NCBI GenBank assembly: GCA_904066235.2
Contig: CAJFCV020000002.1
Location: forward strand, 3,782,001 to 3,846,000
Direction: 5' to 3'
Source: Bursaphelenchus xylophilus
Taxonomy: Eukaryota; Nematoda; Chromadorea; Rhabditida; Aphelenchoididae
DNA length: 64,000 nucleotides
Of the stretch, positions 24,101 through 50,161 are shown piece by piece (positions within the stretch are counted from its first letter, which is position 1; each line of letters opens with the position of its first letter). The translations under genes were made by a program, and so were the position numbers. The notes below the pieces were generated by a model that did not search any database, had not been told where the DNA came from, and worked only from the letters and a program-made list of their open reading frames with translations.

Positions 24101-24173
24101 TTTCAATCGACCGATTGAGACAGTCGCCTATGATGACTTTGACCGGCTGGATGAGATCGAGGAGGAGGGGTGA
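18129..24173 (+). CDS. DDX19: DDX19/DBP5-type DEAD-box RNA helicase
   Basis: Eight exons (18129-18168, 18276-18420, 18858-18953, 19030-19247, 19470-19647, 20015-20125, 20177-20475, 23908-24173) give 450 residues, close to DBP5/DDX19. These ATPases sit at the cytoplasmic side of the nuclear pore and remodel exported mRNPs with Gle1. Visible motifs: Q motif GFQQPSKIQ; Walker [11 protein letters not shown] (100-109); GTPGKL; DEAD at 206-209; SAT at 241-243; the family-specific [14 protein letters not shown]; and [13 protein letters not shown] (394-406). The DDX19-type insertion [23 protein letters not shown] and the C-terminal [12 protein letters not shown] are also characteristic. A TTTTCAG acceptor directly precedes the ATG. 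Introns 2 and 4 are AT-rich low complexity; intron 5 carries nested repeats; intron 7 (3.4 kb) carries a giant palindrome. Confidence 0.96.
18421..18857. repeat. AT-rich low-complexity intron
   Basis: Helicase intron 2 is almost entirely T-rich and A-rich runs with TTTTTATTAA-type simple sequence. A similar A-rich tract (AAATAAATAAATAAA) fills intron 4 at about 19260-19440. Confidence 0.85.
19677..19970. mobile_element. nested repeats in helicase intron 5
   Basis: The outer element begins CCAAGTGCGACGC and resumes at 19914 with GCTCAGATTTTGATGAAACT, the end sequence of a family also seen at 25681, 47231 and 47971. It is split by 19690-19913, an insertion bounded by ACGTCAAACTGA and TCAGTTTGACGT. 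The two bases GC flank both sides of the insertion. Confidence 0.75.
20773..23738. repeat. 3-kb palindrome with tandem-repeat arms, helicase intron 7
   Basis: The left arm starts CGGACATTGTTAAAATCGG at 20773; the right arm ends with its exact complement at 23738. The outer 450 bp of each arm are near-identical inverted single-copy sequence. Inner parts are tandem units of 161-162 bp recognisable by CTGGCATTCTTGGGG: five in the left arm (about 21231-22020), seven in the right (about 22150-23280). The arms are separated by about 130 unrelated bp (22025-22150). Confidence 0.95.
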
Positions 24174-24252
24174 AGACGGGGAAATTCGGGATTTTTAAAA
24201 TATTTTTTTTTTCAAAATGAGATTTCTATTTTTTTGAAAAATTGCTCAAAAT

Positions 24253-25583
24253 TTAAAGGACCCCACCAACTACATTTGAATCGAGTTTTTACGGCTTGGA
24301 GGTGCGCCTCGCCAAAAGTTGCGAAAATCCCGCGAAAAAAATAAATACAAAAAATAATCGAGAATTTTTCTCGAAAATGCAAAATTAAATTAAGTTTGAG
24401 CTAGTTCATGTTCCAAAGTTGCTGAAAACGCTTCTTGTTCACGTGGATCCTGCCGACACTCATTCGGATGCTCTTGGGGAAAGTCTCATGTAAGTTTTTC
24501 TTGGTTTTTGCTTGGTTTTTCACGTTTAGGTAGTAGTGAAGGATCATGTACAATATTTATGCGGTTCTTCCAAAAAACAGCACATGAGCAGCCTTGAGGA
24601 GCAAGTGTTGGACTCAAGGCTCGTGTTGTGTCCATGTTCTTGCTTGTTCGGGCTGTTTTTGCCCATTTAGAGGTTTTATATGTTGTTTTAGTCAAGCTTT
24701 CAATTTCAGAGTTGTTCCATCGCCTGGAACACGATCCATGGAGATGAAGGAACCAGTGTGTCGACATGCATCTGTAATTATATCTAAATATGTTTCAAAA
24801 TGAATATAATTAATCTTGTAATATATCTTTTATTACATAATACATCAATAAAACATATTAATCGTGAAGTTTTTGTTCAATATGCTGGTGTACAACCCGT
24901 TTTCGTTTCCCTCGCAGAGCCATTGATTCGCGAAGACAAGTCCCAGTCTGAAACTAAATGCATAGGGGCTGAGAAATTACGTACCGAAAAATTTTGCAAA
25001 AAAGTAAATAACACATTATCTTACATGAATATCCCATAGATGTCCCTGACTCGAATCTTGATGCCAAGGAATTTGAATGAAGAGAATTCTTCTTCATGCA
25101 TCGCGTTCTCGGCGGTTGAACAACTCTGAAATTGAAAGACTTGAGTAAAATAATATAAAATATCTCTAAATGGGCAAACACAGCCCTAACAAGGCAAGAA
25201 AATGGAATACACACAAGCCTTGAGTCCAAAACTTGCTCCTCAACACTTCGTTCGGGCTGTTTTTCAAAAGAATCGCCGAAATATTGTGCAAGATACTTCA
25301 CTCCTACCTAAACGTGAAAAACCATGCAAAACCCAAGAAAAACTTACATGAGACTTTCCCCAAGAGCATCCGAATGAGTGTCGGCAGGATCCACGTGAAC
25401 AAGAAGCGTTTTCAGCAACTTTGGAACATGAACTAGCTCAAACTTTCTTCAATTTTGCATTTTCGAGAAAAATTTTCGATTATTTTTTGTATTTATTTTT
25501 TTCGCGGGATTTTCGCAACTTTTGGCGAGGTGCACCTCCAAGCCGTAAAAACTCGATTCAAATGTAGTTGGTGGGGTCCTTTA
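24253..25583. mobile_element. 1.33-kb foldback element downstream of helicase
   Basis: Ends TTAAAGGACCCCACCAACTA and the complement enclose two imperfect arms of about 500 bp and a spacer of about 325 bp. Both arms keep the same open segment reading VHVPKLLKTLLVHV DPADTHSDALGESL, followed directly by a strong donor CAT/GTAAGT; in the left arm it reads on the plus strand (about 24402-24489). It could be a captured exon or chance; I do not recognise it. Confidence 0.8.
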
Positions 25584-25680
25584 ATTAAAAAAGTTTTTCT
25601 TCTTTCAGAGTAAAAGAAGATTTACTTTTTTTACTATATACTATATTATAAAACTACCCCAAAATTCTATTGTCATATCT

Positions 25681-26091
25681 CCAAGTGCGACGCTCAGAAT
25701 TTTATGAAACTTGGCACAAATTTATAATAATGTCCTCTAAGACCTAACCGATTTTTCTAGCTCGTTTTTTGCCCAAATGACCAAGATTTTTACAAAAAAT
25801 TAAGAAATTTTTTTTCGAATTTCTTCATGAAAAAGTTCGTGGCTATTTCTACCGCAGAGAGCAATGTTTCCACTAAAAATTAATTTTTTTCGTTCGAAAC
25901 TGGCCAAGATATGGCCTAAAAGTGTTTTTTCTCTAATCGTTCTCCGCCTTTCGCGTACTCTCTCAGCCGCAAATATCGTTCAATCCCTCTGCTCTTCTTG
26001 CAAAGCGGGAGCTAAAATTTTCAAGAAATGATATATGGCCTACTCCCAACATGTGTGCAAAATTTAAAGAAAATCTAAGCGTCGCGCTTGG
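25681..26091. mobile_element. TIR element, CCAAGTGCGACGCTCAG family
   Basis: Left end CCAAGTGCGACGCTCAGAAT and right end AAATCTAAGCGTCGCGCTTGG are imperfect inverted repeats 411 bp apart. Interior phrases such as TGAAACTTGGCACAAATTTA recur in copies at 47231 and 47971. Confidence 0.75.
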
Positions 26092-26277
26092 GGCACTTTC
26101 CTTGTCAGTCAAACCAACTTTCCTTATTTGAATTGCTCAAAATACCCTTCACTTTACGCAAAAAAGACAGTTATTTTGTAAAAAAAAATCAAAAAACCGA
26201 GATTCACAAAAATTCCAAAATTCTATGACAAAAATATTTATAAAGCAAAAAACAACAATTTGAATGCAATAAAGTTC

Positions 26278-40882
<14,605 letters not shown>

Positions 40883-41088
40883 ACCGAATCTTTCGATTGG
40901 ATGGACCTGAAATTATGTTGCGCTAAACCTCGGAGTGAATTCGACATGGCAAAAACGGCATAATCAACTGATTTGAGGTAAAATGACAGCAAAAGCTGAC
41001 GTGCCTTTACCACTGCTTCTAAATATATGTCTATAAGAAAATCTGAAATTTTCTTTGAGTACTAGGGTCAAAAATTTCAAGCCTTATA

Positions 41089-41222
41089 TCAGTCTGTCGG
41101 GGAAGTAATGAGCTTTCTGTCGCATCGCAAATCGCATCGCCGCCGAGAAAACGAATTGTGTTCATTTCGGCGACGCGATAGGCACAGCAACACAGTGCTC
41201 ATTATTTTGCCGACAAACTGGT
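41089..41222. mobile_element. TCAGTCTG MITE
   Basis: Ends TCAGTCTGTCGGGGAAGTAA and TTATTTTGCCGACAAACTGG; the interior is inverted relative to many copies. Confidence 0.85.
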
Positions 41223-41275
41223 ATAGCCTCTTTTCAGAGAGGATTAAATTTACAGTAAAGATTTCCGTAGCTATC

Positions 41276-41422
41276 AGTCCGTCGGGAAAAAAGTGTGGAT
41301 TCGTCGAGAACGGGGATTGTCCATTGTGGATATGCGACCGCTAGCAACGGCTGGAGATTTGGTGTCCGGCGATGTAAGACATTTTGCTGCGACAAATCCA
41401 CATTATTTTTCCGACAGACTGA
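41276..41422. mobile_element. TCAGTCTG MITE, ATGTGGAT subtype
   Basis: Ends TCAGTCCGTCGGGAAAAAAG and ATTATTTTTCCGACAGACTGA; interior GTGTGGATTCGTCGAGAA. Confidence 0.85.
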
Positions 41423-42307
41423 TCTTCGCCGTATTTTTCATAAAAAACCCCTTTCACCGTAGCCACTCCAAAGCCCCCTCCATAAATCATATTTCTCCCC
41501 CGACCGTCCCGTCCACTTTCAGCATTTCCTGATAAGCCTCTGGAATGACTTAAGGAACCTCTCTTGTGTTACCAAATTAGTTGACTTTTTATCAGCGGGA
41601 CTGATAAACGGTTTAAATTTCGGTTTTTTTGTGGAAGTCAAGTTCATCTCAGCGAAGTAGTCTTCCGATTCTTGACGTCTGCGTCTGTTTGAAGATATGA
41701 TTAGGGTGTTAGGAGGAGTGATTGGGCAAGTTTTGTTGGCTAATTGAAAATTTTTTTTTTCGAAGGTGATGAAAAGCAGCTTTCGAGAGATAATAGCAAC
41801 AAAAAATGAAGTCAAGCACTTTCTTTGTAGCAATCTCCGTAATAGTCCATTTGGAACTTCGCTGGAGTGATTTCGGCGAGAAAACGATGGCTTGCTTTGA
41901 ACTTGCTATTTTCGGCTCTCTGCACCGTGCAATAGGCTTTTTTCGGCTGTCGATTGCAGCCTGACTTTTACGGCACAGTGGATGTGGTCGCAGCTTCACA
42001 ATTATCCTCGAAATGGCTCCAGCGACTTTGCAAACGGCCTAGTACAACGAAAACCTTTTGTAACAAACAAATCTCTTCTTGTTATTCGAGTTTCTTGTTA
42101 TTCGACTGTATTAACATTTATTTCATTGTCCATAAGGCACACGGCATATAAATATTTAGGAAATGCACTAATACGGAAAATAACAACCAATAAAATAAAC
42201 TATAACAACCATAAGTTGTGTTAATCTCAAAAAAAGACACCAGGTTAATAGTTATTGCGTTCTATCACAAAATGTATTTGACAATTTGTCTTATTTGACA
42301 GGTCGGT

Positions 42308-45300
42308 TCAATTGAGACAATCCCTCCTTTGCCCGCTGTATTTGGCGTTGAGGTTTAGGGTGCCAATGTCAAAGACCTTCGCACAAGTCTCTCCATTGCA
42401 AATGAACTCGTCTGGGATATGGATTGTGATTTTCTGCTTGCATACCCCGAATCGTCGGCCACAACGGTGGTATCTGAAATTGTAAATGTTATAGATATGA
42501 TTTGGTTGGATCCAGAGAGGGTACCAATTGGGCAACTTGGCGAAGAGGGCACCTAGCTTGAAAGGGATCCTAAGGGGAAGTCTTAGGATAATAATAAAGG
42601 TAATTGTTAAATTAAATAAGTACAGACATGGCTAGGGGGCCGGTCTTTTGGCACTTCCGGGCCTGAGGACCTAGAACCCTGAGAATCTTCAGGACCGGCC
42701 CATACATTCTTTAAAAAGTATGTAGTTTTGAAATTTCTGAAGGGGACCGGGTCGAAAATTTCAAGCCCGGCCCCATACAAGCCGCCCAAGCCTTTTTTCG
42801 ACAGTCTTGCGATATTCTTGTAACCAAAGCGCAAAAAGCCATGGTCATGACCAAAATTTCTGACCTCGATACAACCTGAGTCATTTTACCGCCAAGATTT
42901 GCCCCGGAGGAAAATACGCAATAGGGCCATCAAGCTGCAGCTGCAGGTCAAGAGATGAAACTCATTGTCAGCGCGTCAGGTTTACGCAACATAAAAACCA
43001 AATCAAAAAAAATGCCAACCCGTCTAAGCCACGCCCCTTTTTTCTGCCAAATGAAAACCCTGGAGATCATTTATTTATGCTCATTTCTACAACAGCTCCG
43101 TTTCGACAAGTGTGTTGTCATCTGAACACTGAGAATTGGATCGGACTCGTCAATTAACGTAAGTCAATGGCCCCAGCGTAAGAACCCAGAACGCCGGCGT
43201 ACCCGTTGGCTCCATACATCGTAATGATCCCCCTCCCTACGGGACATTTGTTACGCCAATATGCGCGTATGAAAGACGTGTGTAAACTGGGCCGTAAAAA
43301 GGCGGAAAGGCGGCCGAATGAAACACACACTCATCATTCACCTCGTGGACCGTGTAATGAAAAGCAACTAGAGGAACTACACGTAAACCCCGAAGCCGAT
43401 CAAGTCATGATGATCGTACACGCCAACGTAAATGAAATCGTCAACGAACAGCCCGAGGAGCCGAGCCAGCCAAGAATTCTAGCGGAAGCGTAAGAACCAT
43501 GAAGAGAATCCAAGTCCAAGGCAGCCAAAAGAAGAGCCGAGCCAGCAAGCAAGGAGCCAGCAGGTTGGAGGTCGAAGTAATAGTCATATTTATTTTATCT
43601 CGTAAGTTAGCTATGATCAAGTCCTCGGATCTCCAGGTCCAATTGTTTAAAGATTTGAATCCTGAGCGAGTGGGCACACTTGCCATTGGGGACGAGGTCG
43701 CCGCGACCACTCCATGGAAGAGAGAACAGAACATCGACGTTACTCTAGAGATCAATTCAATTCACAGCGTGACGTATTCCGCCCGTTGAAAGGTGGTGTG
43801 CGGAACAGTAACATACGTAACCCTATAGTAAATCGATGTCAGGCTAAAAGGCCATCTTGTGGTGCGGGTGGCGAATGCACAAGTCCACGTAAAATAACAA
43901 ACATATAACTAATAAGATCCACACTACCGTTTTGATAGGGACTTGATCAGGGGCCGAAGAAATCTTGGATGCAACAAGCCACGTGATTCGCACGAACACA
44001 GAAGACTCGATCTAGACAACCAATTTCACAAAGATAACAATGGATATGAGGAGCATGACGATGAAAAAAAAGACGACTATTAAGAATGAACGTAAAATCT
44101 CATGTCTACGCACTTTCTCTAGTTTTGTCATGTAAAATTTGCACATTTGACGCACTTTCAAAATCGCTAATTCACCGAGCGACTCACAAAATTTCCGAAA
44201 ATATGGTTAACTATAACTGTACTAACCAATTTGCTTGTTAATCTTTTGTCGGTCCCTTTGGTCTCCAAATGTTATCCATAGATTTTAATGGGTCGACGTC
44301 CAAATGTCTGAAGACGGCCGGTTGCTAGTAATAAAGGTAATTGATGTTTGTGTTTGAGCATTGCCTAGTAAACGAGACAGTGCAGCAACGGCCGCCGCAA
44401 CAGCACTCGACCCGCAGCTACGTCCCGCCACGAAATCCCAAAGGATATTCGCATTCCGTCGCAATCAACCGAGACGTGAATTTGGAAAGGAAAGAGGATC
44501 AGTTTGGAAGTTGCAGCCTGAGCGAGCGGTTGGCCGTCAGAGCGTATGGACAATTGGTAAATAAGCAGCGGAATGAGCGGTCGGCTACACGCACTAGAAG
44601 ACATTGAAATCCACTGCCTGTATTTTGGCAATTTTGTGTTGTGATATTCGGGCGGATAAACGAAGGCGACCACGGGAGGATTGGATTCGAACTAACTATC
44701 TTCGGAACCAGGGACGTATTATTGCCGAAGTATTAAATAAAGTTTTTTCAAAGGCCCCCTCTTTGGAACAACTCCATGAACATTGATTCGAGCAGCCTCA
44801 ATACCTTCAAAAAGTTAATGCAGACCTTTCTGGTCAACGTCGATTGACGGCTTTTTGTGGAAGCAAACGACTTACATGTTCAACTTGGGCTCGATGGCGC
44901 TGAATTCCTTGGTATGACCAGAGAGAAAGAATTGACCCGTTAGATTTGTGAAGCCTTCGTCGAGAAGGTCGTCCACTCCAAGACGATCGCTGTCGTAGAG
45001 TTTTACTTTCTGAAAAGTCATGGTTGTTTATAAAACACTCTGTTTTAAGGCATTTGCAAAACTCCTAGCTCGCGCTTTGCAGAAAGAACCGAGATTTTTT
45101 GGTTGAAAGTCGACAAAAGTACAACGTCTTATGTGAATTTTGGCATGAAAAGTTTTAAGATATATAGCTTGTGGGAGAGCCCAATATTTCCTTCGTTATT
45201 ATGGAGGAAAAAGTCCTGAGAATTTATCGCGGTCAAGACGCCTGGTTTCAGGCCACTTTCCTCACAGAATCATCAAAAAAAAAATTAATGCAACTCACCA

Positions 45301-45502
45301 CTCCACTGGCCTGTTTCTCATCACACCAGAACATCCCCTGAACCGCCACACTCTGCTCTCGGCGGACCAAGCTGAACCCGTTGAACGTGAACTGCTTGTG
45401 TGTGAACCAGTACACACTCCATCCCACCAGCGCGGCGATAATCATGACGACAGTAATGCAAAAACAAAAGCAAAAAAGGCCGAACTTGGATAATTTCCCC
45501 AT
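42308..45502 (-). CDS. transthyretin-like (TTR/TTL) family protein
   Basis: Exons 45502-45299, 45009-44876 and 42473-42308 (minus) give 167 residues. The family is nematode-expanded, small and usually secreted; some members bridge apoptotic cells to phagocytes, and most have no known role. Family signatures are clear: CDEKQASGVKVKLYDSD across the first junction, DDLLDEGFTNLTGQFFLSG, then IEPKLNIYHRC across the second junction. CKQKITIHIPDEFICNGE and KVFDIGTLNLNAKY follow, and a terminal RRDC. The N-terminus has one strong hydrophobic stretch (FGLFCFCFCITVVMIIAALV) that may be an uncleaved anchor. Family members usually have a short signal peptide. Intron 2 is 2.4 kb, long for this region. Confidence 0.9.
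42474..44875. other. long intron 2 of the transthyretin-like gene
   Basis: It contains direct copies of AATAAAGGTAATTG (42590 and 44328) and a GC-richer stretch (about 43150-44700) whose base composition differs from its surroundings. An open frame of 95 codons at 43206-43493 (plus, no ATG at its start) resembles nothing I know. It may be an old insertion. Confidence 0.4.
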
Positions 45503-46919
45503 TCTTGATATGTTAGGAATTTAAAGTTGAGGTTAAATTGGTTGAAATAGAAGTAGCCGGTTTGGAAGCGCTTTCACATTATGTCATGTCGCTTCCTGCT
45601 GAAGGAAGAGGGGGTTTTGAGCAGTTGCAGTTGATTAAAGTTGTCTGAAATGAGAAAACCGTAGTATGGCTGCAGTCCGGCCCGTGTAAAAATTGTGCAA
45701 AATTTATTGAGTTTAGAAATTTTCATTCTATGAAAAACATTCTAGCCGGATCTTTTTGGACGCCAAGAAACTCATGCCATTCCACCTTGTTTTTTATGGA
45801 GGAAGACTAGACGTTTTTTTTGGATCTCTTGGTGTAATCTTGTAATATATTTCGATGATTTTTTTCTCGAACTGTCGGATACCCAAGCTCCTCACGAAGA
45901 AAACTGCAAGGAACAATTTCAAAAAACGCAACTTAGAAAGCATACTCTCTCAGCCACAAATGTGAAATTTTTTTTGCGAATTCCAGCCTGAAAAGTTTCA
46001 TGTCCACTTTTGCTGCATAGTGGCATGTTTATACTGAAAGATCCCCGGTCCATTTTTAAAGGAAATTCGGATTTTCCAGGAATTCTCAAAAACAACAAAA
46101 TTTTAGAAAAAGCCACTCAAAAATATTGCGATTACATCAAGAAAACAAAAACATGTCTGGGTTCGTCCAGAAAAAACAAGTATAAGGGGATGCCAGGGGC
46201 TATTTGGCATTCAAAAATATAAGCGCTGAGACGAAAAAAATGTCCACGCACTTTATGAAAATATCAATATTGGCTTGAAAGGCCGCGTGAAGCCTGATCA
46301 AACTTTTCGAAATTAGCACATTCCCCGCAAAAAAATAAAAAGTTGGTTAGCGAAAATTGGTCGTAAACACGTCGGCCATAAAAATAAAAAAAGGATAAAA
46401 GACCAATCGAAAACAAAGGCCGAGTGTTTTTTCAATGAGTCTAGTCTTTACTCGCAAAAAAAAACTTTGGAAAAAATCGCTCTTGTCTTCATGAACGATC
46501 GATTTTTAGGTCCCTAACCCATTACTTTTGGCTACCTTAGAGAGTATTTGAGAACTTGCAAAACGATAGAACTGGTCGCTTAACTCAAACAAAACCAAAA
46601 AAAGAAACGCCGAAAAAACGTCTTTTTCCAGCGTTCCGAAAGTAAACACATTTTTATAAACAAGAACAGCCGAAACAGAAGGGGTTACCCGGTAAAAAAC
46701 AGGGCAATTCTATCATGATGATCTGTGGTTGAAAAAATTAGAGATGAGAAAGCAAATAACATCGTTAAAACGAGGTTTTGAAAGGGAAGAGAAAAGGTTT
46801 GAAAGTGTAGTCTATGTAAGGTCTAATGCCTAACCTTTGGTTGTTGTTATAAAATAATGCAAGAAACAAAGTGATAAGGTGCAGCCGAGATATGGTCTCT
46901 TCTAATACTTATTATGGTA

Positions 46920-47058
46920 TCAGCCTGTCGGAAAAATAATGAGCACAATGTCGCGATATAGCGAAAAGAAATTTTTCTTTTCCGCGACAAAATCCATTTT
47001 CTGGCGGCGATACGATTTTCGATGCGGCAGAGTGCTCATTATTTTCCCGACGAACAGA
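46920..47058. mobile_element. TCAGTCTG MITE
   Basis: Ends TCAGCCTGTCGGAAAAATAA and TTATTTTCCCGACGAACAGA, interior of the main subtype with a small deletion. Confidence 0.87.
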
Positions 47059-47970
47059 TACGTATTGAAGCCAAGAAAGATTGGTGTGTATCTCGGAAGT
47101 GCCTGCCAGGGGTAGATTTGGATTTCCGAGGATTGACAATGCCTCCGTTGAGTGTGTTTGCGGAATTTTAGGAAGATAAGATTTTGAGCAATAACCATTT
47201 TACTACAGTTTCGACTTACAAGGGGAATACCTCAAGCGCGGCGCTCAGATTTTGATGAAACTTGGCACAAATTTAGAATACTTTTTTTCTAAAATGTTTG
47301 CGAGAACCCTAGTTCGTGCTTGTAGAAACATGCGGGATTTTTTTAACCGAATGTCTTTGAGACATTTTGCCGAATTTTGGCAATAAAAGTTTCGAGCCTA
47401 TTTACCGTATTTTCCACAAAAAACCAATATTTTCCGCACGAAACTTTCAGTGTTAGGGCCAAAAAGTTCTTTCTGACCGTTCGCCGCGCTTAGCATGCTC
47501 TCTCGGCGGCACCTGCAAAGTGCGAACTAAAACTTTCAGAAATTGATATTTAATCTATGCCCGGCGTGTGTTCAAAATTGCCCTTTAAAACCACAAAAAA
47601 ACCTCCACCGCAATAATCTTCCTAATCACAACCCTTAAAAGTGCGACAAGTCTTGTAAAACCTCTCCTAAAACAAAAAAAGGTATTATGAAATGGAGGGA
47701 AGATCAAAAGGAAAGCATCCGCTTACTCTTGTAACATTTTACGATCTCCCGATCTACGAAATTTGTTTTTTTGGACGCAAAATTTTGGGAATGACTACAG
47801 CCAAAAATAAGCCCTTCGGCCTTATGAATGTTTTTTGTGCGGGGTGAGCGGAGAGCGGTCAGTTTGCTGCTGCTAAGCCGATTACTTTCCCTTTTCCGTG
47901 TTCGGGAGAAAGTTAAGAGAAAAAAATGTGAAGAGCTACAACAAGAAATAAAAAAAATACAGAGGAAATA

Positions 47971-48497
47971 CTCTAAGTGCGACGCTGAGATTTTGGTAAA
48001 ACTTGGCGAAAATTTAGAATGTTTACTTGAAGATTAAAGTCTTCTGTTATAAATAGTAACCAAGACAATATATCAGAAGCATAGAGTATGTTACGGTATT
48101 TTTATGGCTAATAGGGCTAATTCACGGCTAAATGCGGCTCCGTAATTTTATCAAGGCATATGCGAGGCTGCTAGCTTGTGCTTTGCAGAAATGACCGAGA
48201 TTTTTTTGCAAGAATGTGACACTTTTTTCGGATTTTGGCATGAAAAGTTTCAGGTCGATTTTTACCAAAAAATGTAATGTTTCCCATGAAAAATCAATGT
48301 TTTCTATGCGAAACGGGCAAAGATACGGCTTAAAATCTGATAATTTGTTTTATCTTTTTGCCTGCTCTCTCGGCGGCAACAATCGTTGGATATCTCGGCT
48401 GCGCCAGCAAAGCGTGAGCTGAAAGCTTCAGGAATTGATGACCAATGCTTGAAGTGTCTGCAACATTGAAAGAAAATCTGAGCGTCGCTCTTGGAGT
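47971..48497. mobile_element. CCAAGTGCGACGC-family element
   Basis: Left end CTCTAAGTGCGACGCTGAGA, right end AAAATCTGAGCGTCGCTCTTG inverted. A related copy without its right end is at 47231-47580. Confidence 0.75.
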
Positions 48498-49603
48498 ACC
48501 TCCCACATGAGTTCCTTTGGACCCAAAAATCTAGGGGAATCCAGCAAATGTTGACGCCTTAATTCTTTTTTTTGTAATTAAAAATTCACTTTACGAAACA
48601 CAGCGGACCAAAAATATTTTTTTATAGAATGGGTTTTGTCGTCAGGAGGGTTCATTCTGGCCGAAACTTAGAAAAAATGTTTTGATTAGACAAGTTTTTG
48701 AGAAAGCTTGTTGTGCCCAGGTTTTATCCGTTGCACTTTTACTATTTTCCTTGTGAGTTCCACATGACAAAACTATACGAATTGAAGGCAAAAAATGTGT
48801 CGATATAGCACAATTATTTTTAGTATGAGGCATACTACTCACTGCAAAAATCCTTGGAATTTTCTGCGACACCACACCGTGCATTTCGTGCAATAATTGC
48901 GTCGCTTTTCGGGGAATCCATTTTGCACCGTGCATTAAGCCAAAAAGTGAGTCTGCACAGTGCAATGTCGTTTTTTTTTTACTTTTTTTGCAATACGACG
49001 CGATTCCCCCTTTTCGCAGCGACAAATCATACACTTGAGGAATAACAGGCTCACATCTCGGGGGTACCCCAAATTTCTCTCAATTTTCAATTTTACTTCC
49101 CTAAACATGTCATCTAACAAATAGTCTGACTTTTCCCCTCCCGAAATCCCTTCGCTGCCTTTTTAATTCGTTGTTTTTGAAGCCTTTCATTGCGGGAGAT
49201 GGGTTCGAACTAATTCGCAGAGACGGAATTGGAAGGGAGCTGGTCGTAACGAGACGAAAAAAGCGAGATCTTTCGAGAAACCGACGAGTTTCTCTCTTTT
49301 GAGGGAAATGGAGGCGAAAAAAGCGAGGACAAATGTCCACTCCCGACCTTTTTTCTCTTTTCGTTGAGGTGAGAGTCTTTTCGGGAGTGGCCGTTTGCCA
49401 GACTTTTTCTCTCTTTTTTGTGTTTCGTAGGTTTTATGATTAGGAGTCTAGTCTTTTTTTTGGGTGCTTTAAATACAAAAACAGGAAAAAACAGGGTTTT
49501 TTCTGTTTATTATGTTGAAGATAATATTTTTGATTATAGAATTCGCCCGTTTTTGTAATAAAATTCAAGATTAATGGCTTTTTAATCGATAAATTGGCAT
49601 ATA

Positions 49604-49958
49604 CAGGGTGGTTCAGCCGGATCTTCCAGCCTTATTTCACGCATTTCTCCGCCAATAGTGCACCAATTTCTATAAAATTTATATCAAATTAAAGCTGAGA
49701 CACCCCATTTCTTGCTCACCAAACATGGCCCGTCTAAATTGCAATTTTTTTTTATTTTTTACCGATTTCGGGCTCCAAAATTTGGAATAAAAATGTCAAG
49801 GGTCAGTACGGGGCCTCCGAGAACATAGAGCCGCCATATTTGTTAGGCAGGAAGCGGGTTGCCTCAGCTTTAATTTTGTATAAATTCTATAGAAATTGGT
49901 GCATTATTGGCGGAGAAACACGTTTAATAATGGTGGCAACTTCGGCTGAACCGCCCTG
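49604..49958. mobile_element. inverted-repeat element, CAGGGTGGTTCAGCCG ends
   Basis: Inverted ends CAGGGTGGTTCAGCCG / CGGCTGAACCGCCCTG; inverted similarity extends about 100 bp into each arm (CACCAATTTCTATA against TATAGAAATTGGTG). 355 bp, non-coding. Confidence 0.85.
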
Positions 49959-50161
49959 GACTATATAGTATACATATTCATAAAGTGCGTAGACTTTTCG
50001 TCGCTTGGCGAAAAACGAATTTTGCACTGTGCATTTCACTTTTTTTATAAAAATACTAGTAGCAAAGCAAAACCTCTGCATAACGAATAAATTCAAAGGT
50101 TTTAGTGTGGATTTTCGTGCATTAATAAATTAATTTTATTTTTATAAATTTTAGGCCCAGT

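Larger units (their letters stand above)
24174..26277. other. intergenic region between helicase and M13 gene
   Basis: The two genes converge. The gap holds a 1.33-kb foldback element (24253-25583) and a 411-bp inverted-repeat element (25681-26091). No independent gene is supported. Confidence 0.6.
40883..42307. other. upstream region of M13 gene with two MITEs
   Basis: An acceptor-like AATTTCAG lies 24 bp upstream of the M13 ATG. The rest holds MITEs at 41089-41222 and 41276-41422, and between 41880 and 42020 fragments with GCACCGTGCAATAGGC. No gene supported. Confidence 0.55.
45503..50161. other. repeat-rich intergenic region
   Basis: No gene supported in 4.66 kb. Contents: MITE at 46920-47058; partial and full elements of the CCAAGTGCGACGC family at 47231-47580 and 47971-48497; GCACTGTGC fragments at 48868-49027; an element with CAGGGTGGTTCAGCCG ends at 49604-49958; and a small GCACTGTGC element at about 49973-50058. 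Confidence 0.6.

Noticed and set aside
43206..43493. A separate 95-codon plus-strand gene in the transthyretin-like intron.
   Set aside because: No ATG at its start, no splice-linked exons, no recognisable domain.
44341..44607. An 88-codon Gln/Arg-rich frame within the same intron.
   Set aside because: Composition bias only, overlapping frames equally open, and no matching splice sites.
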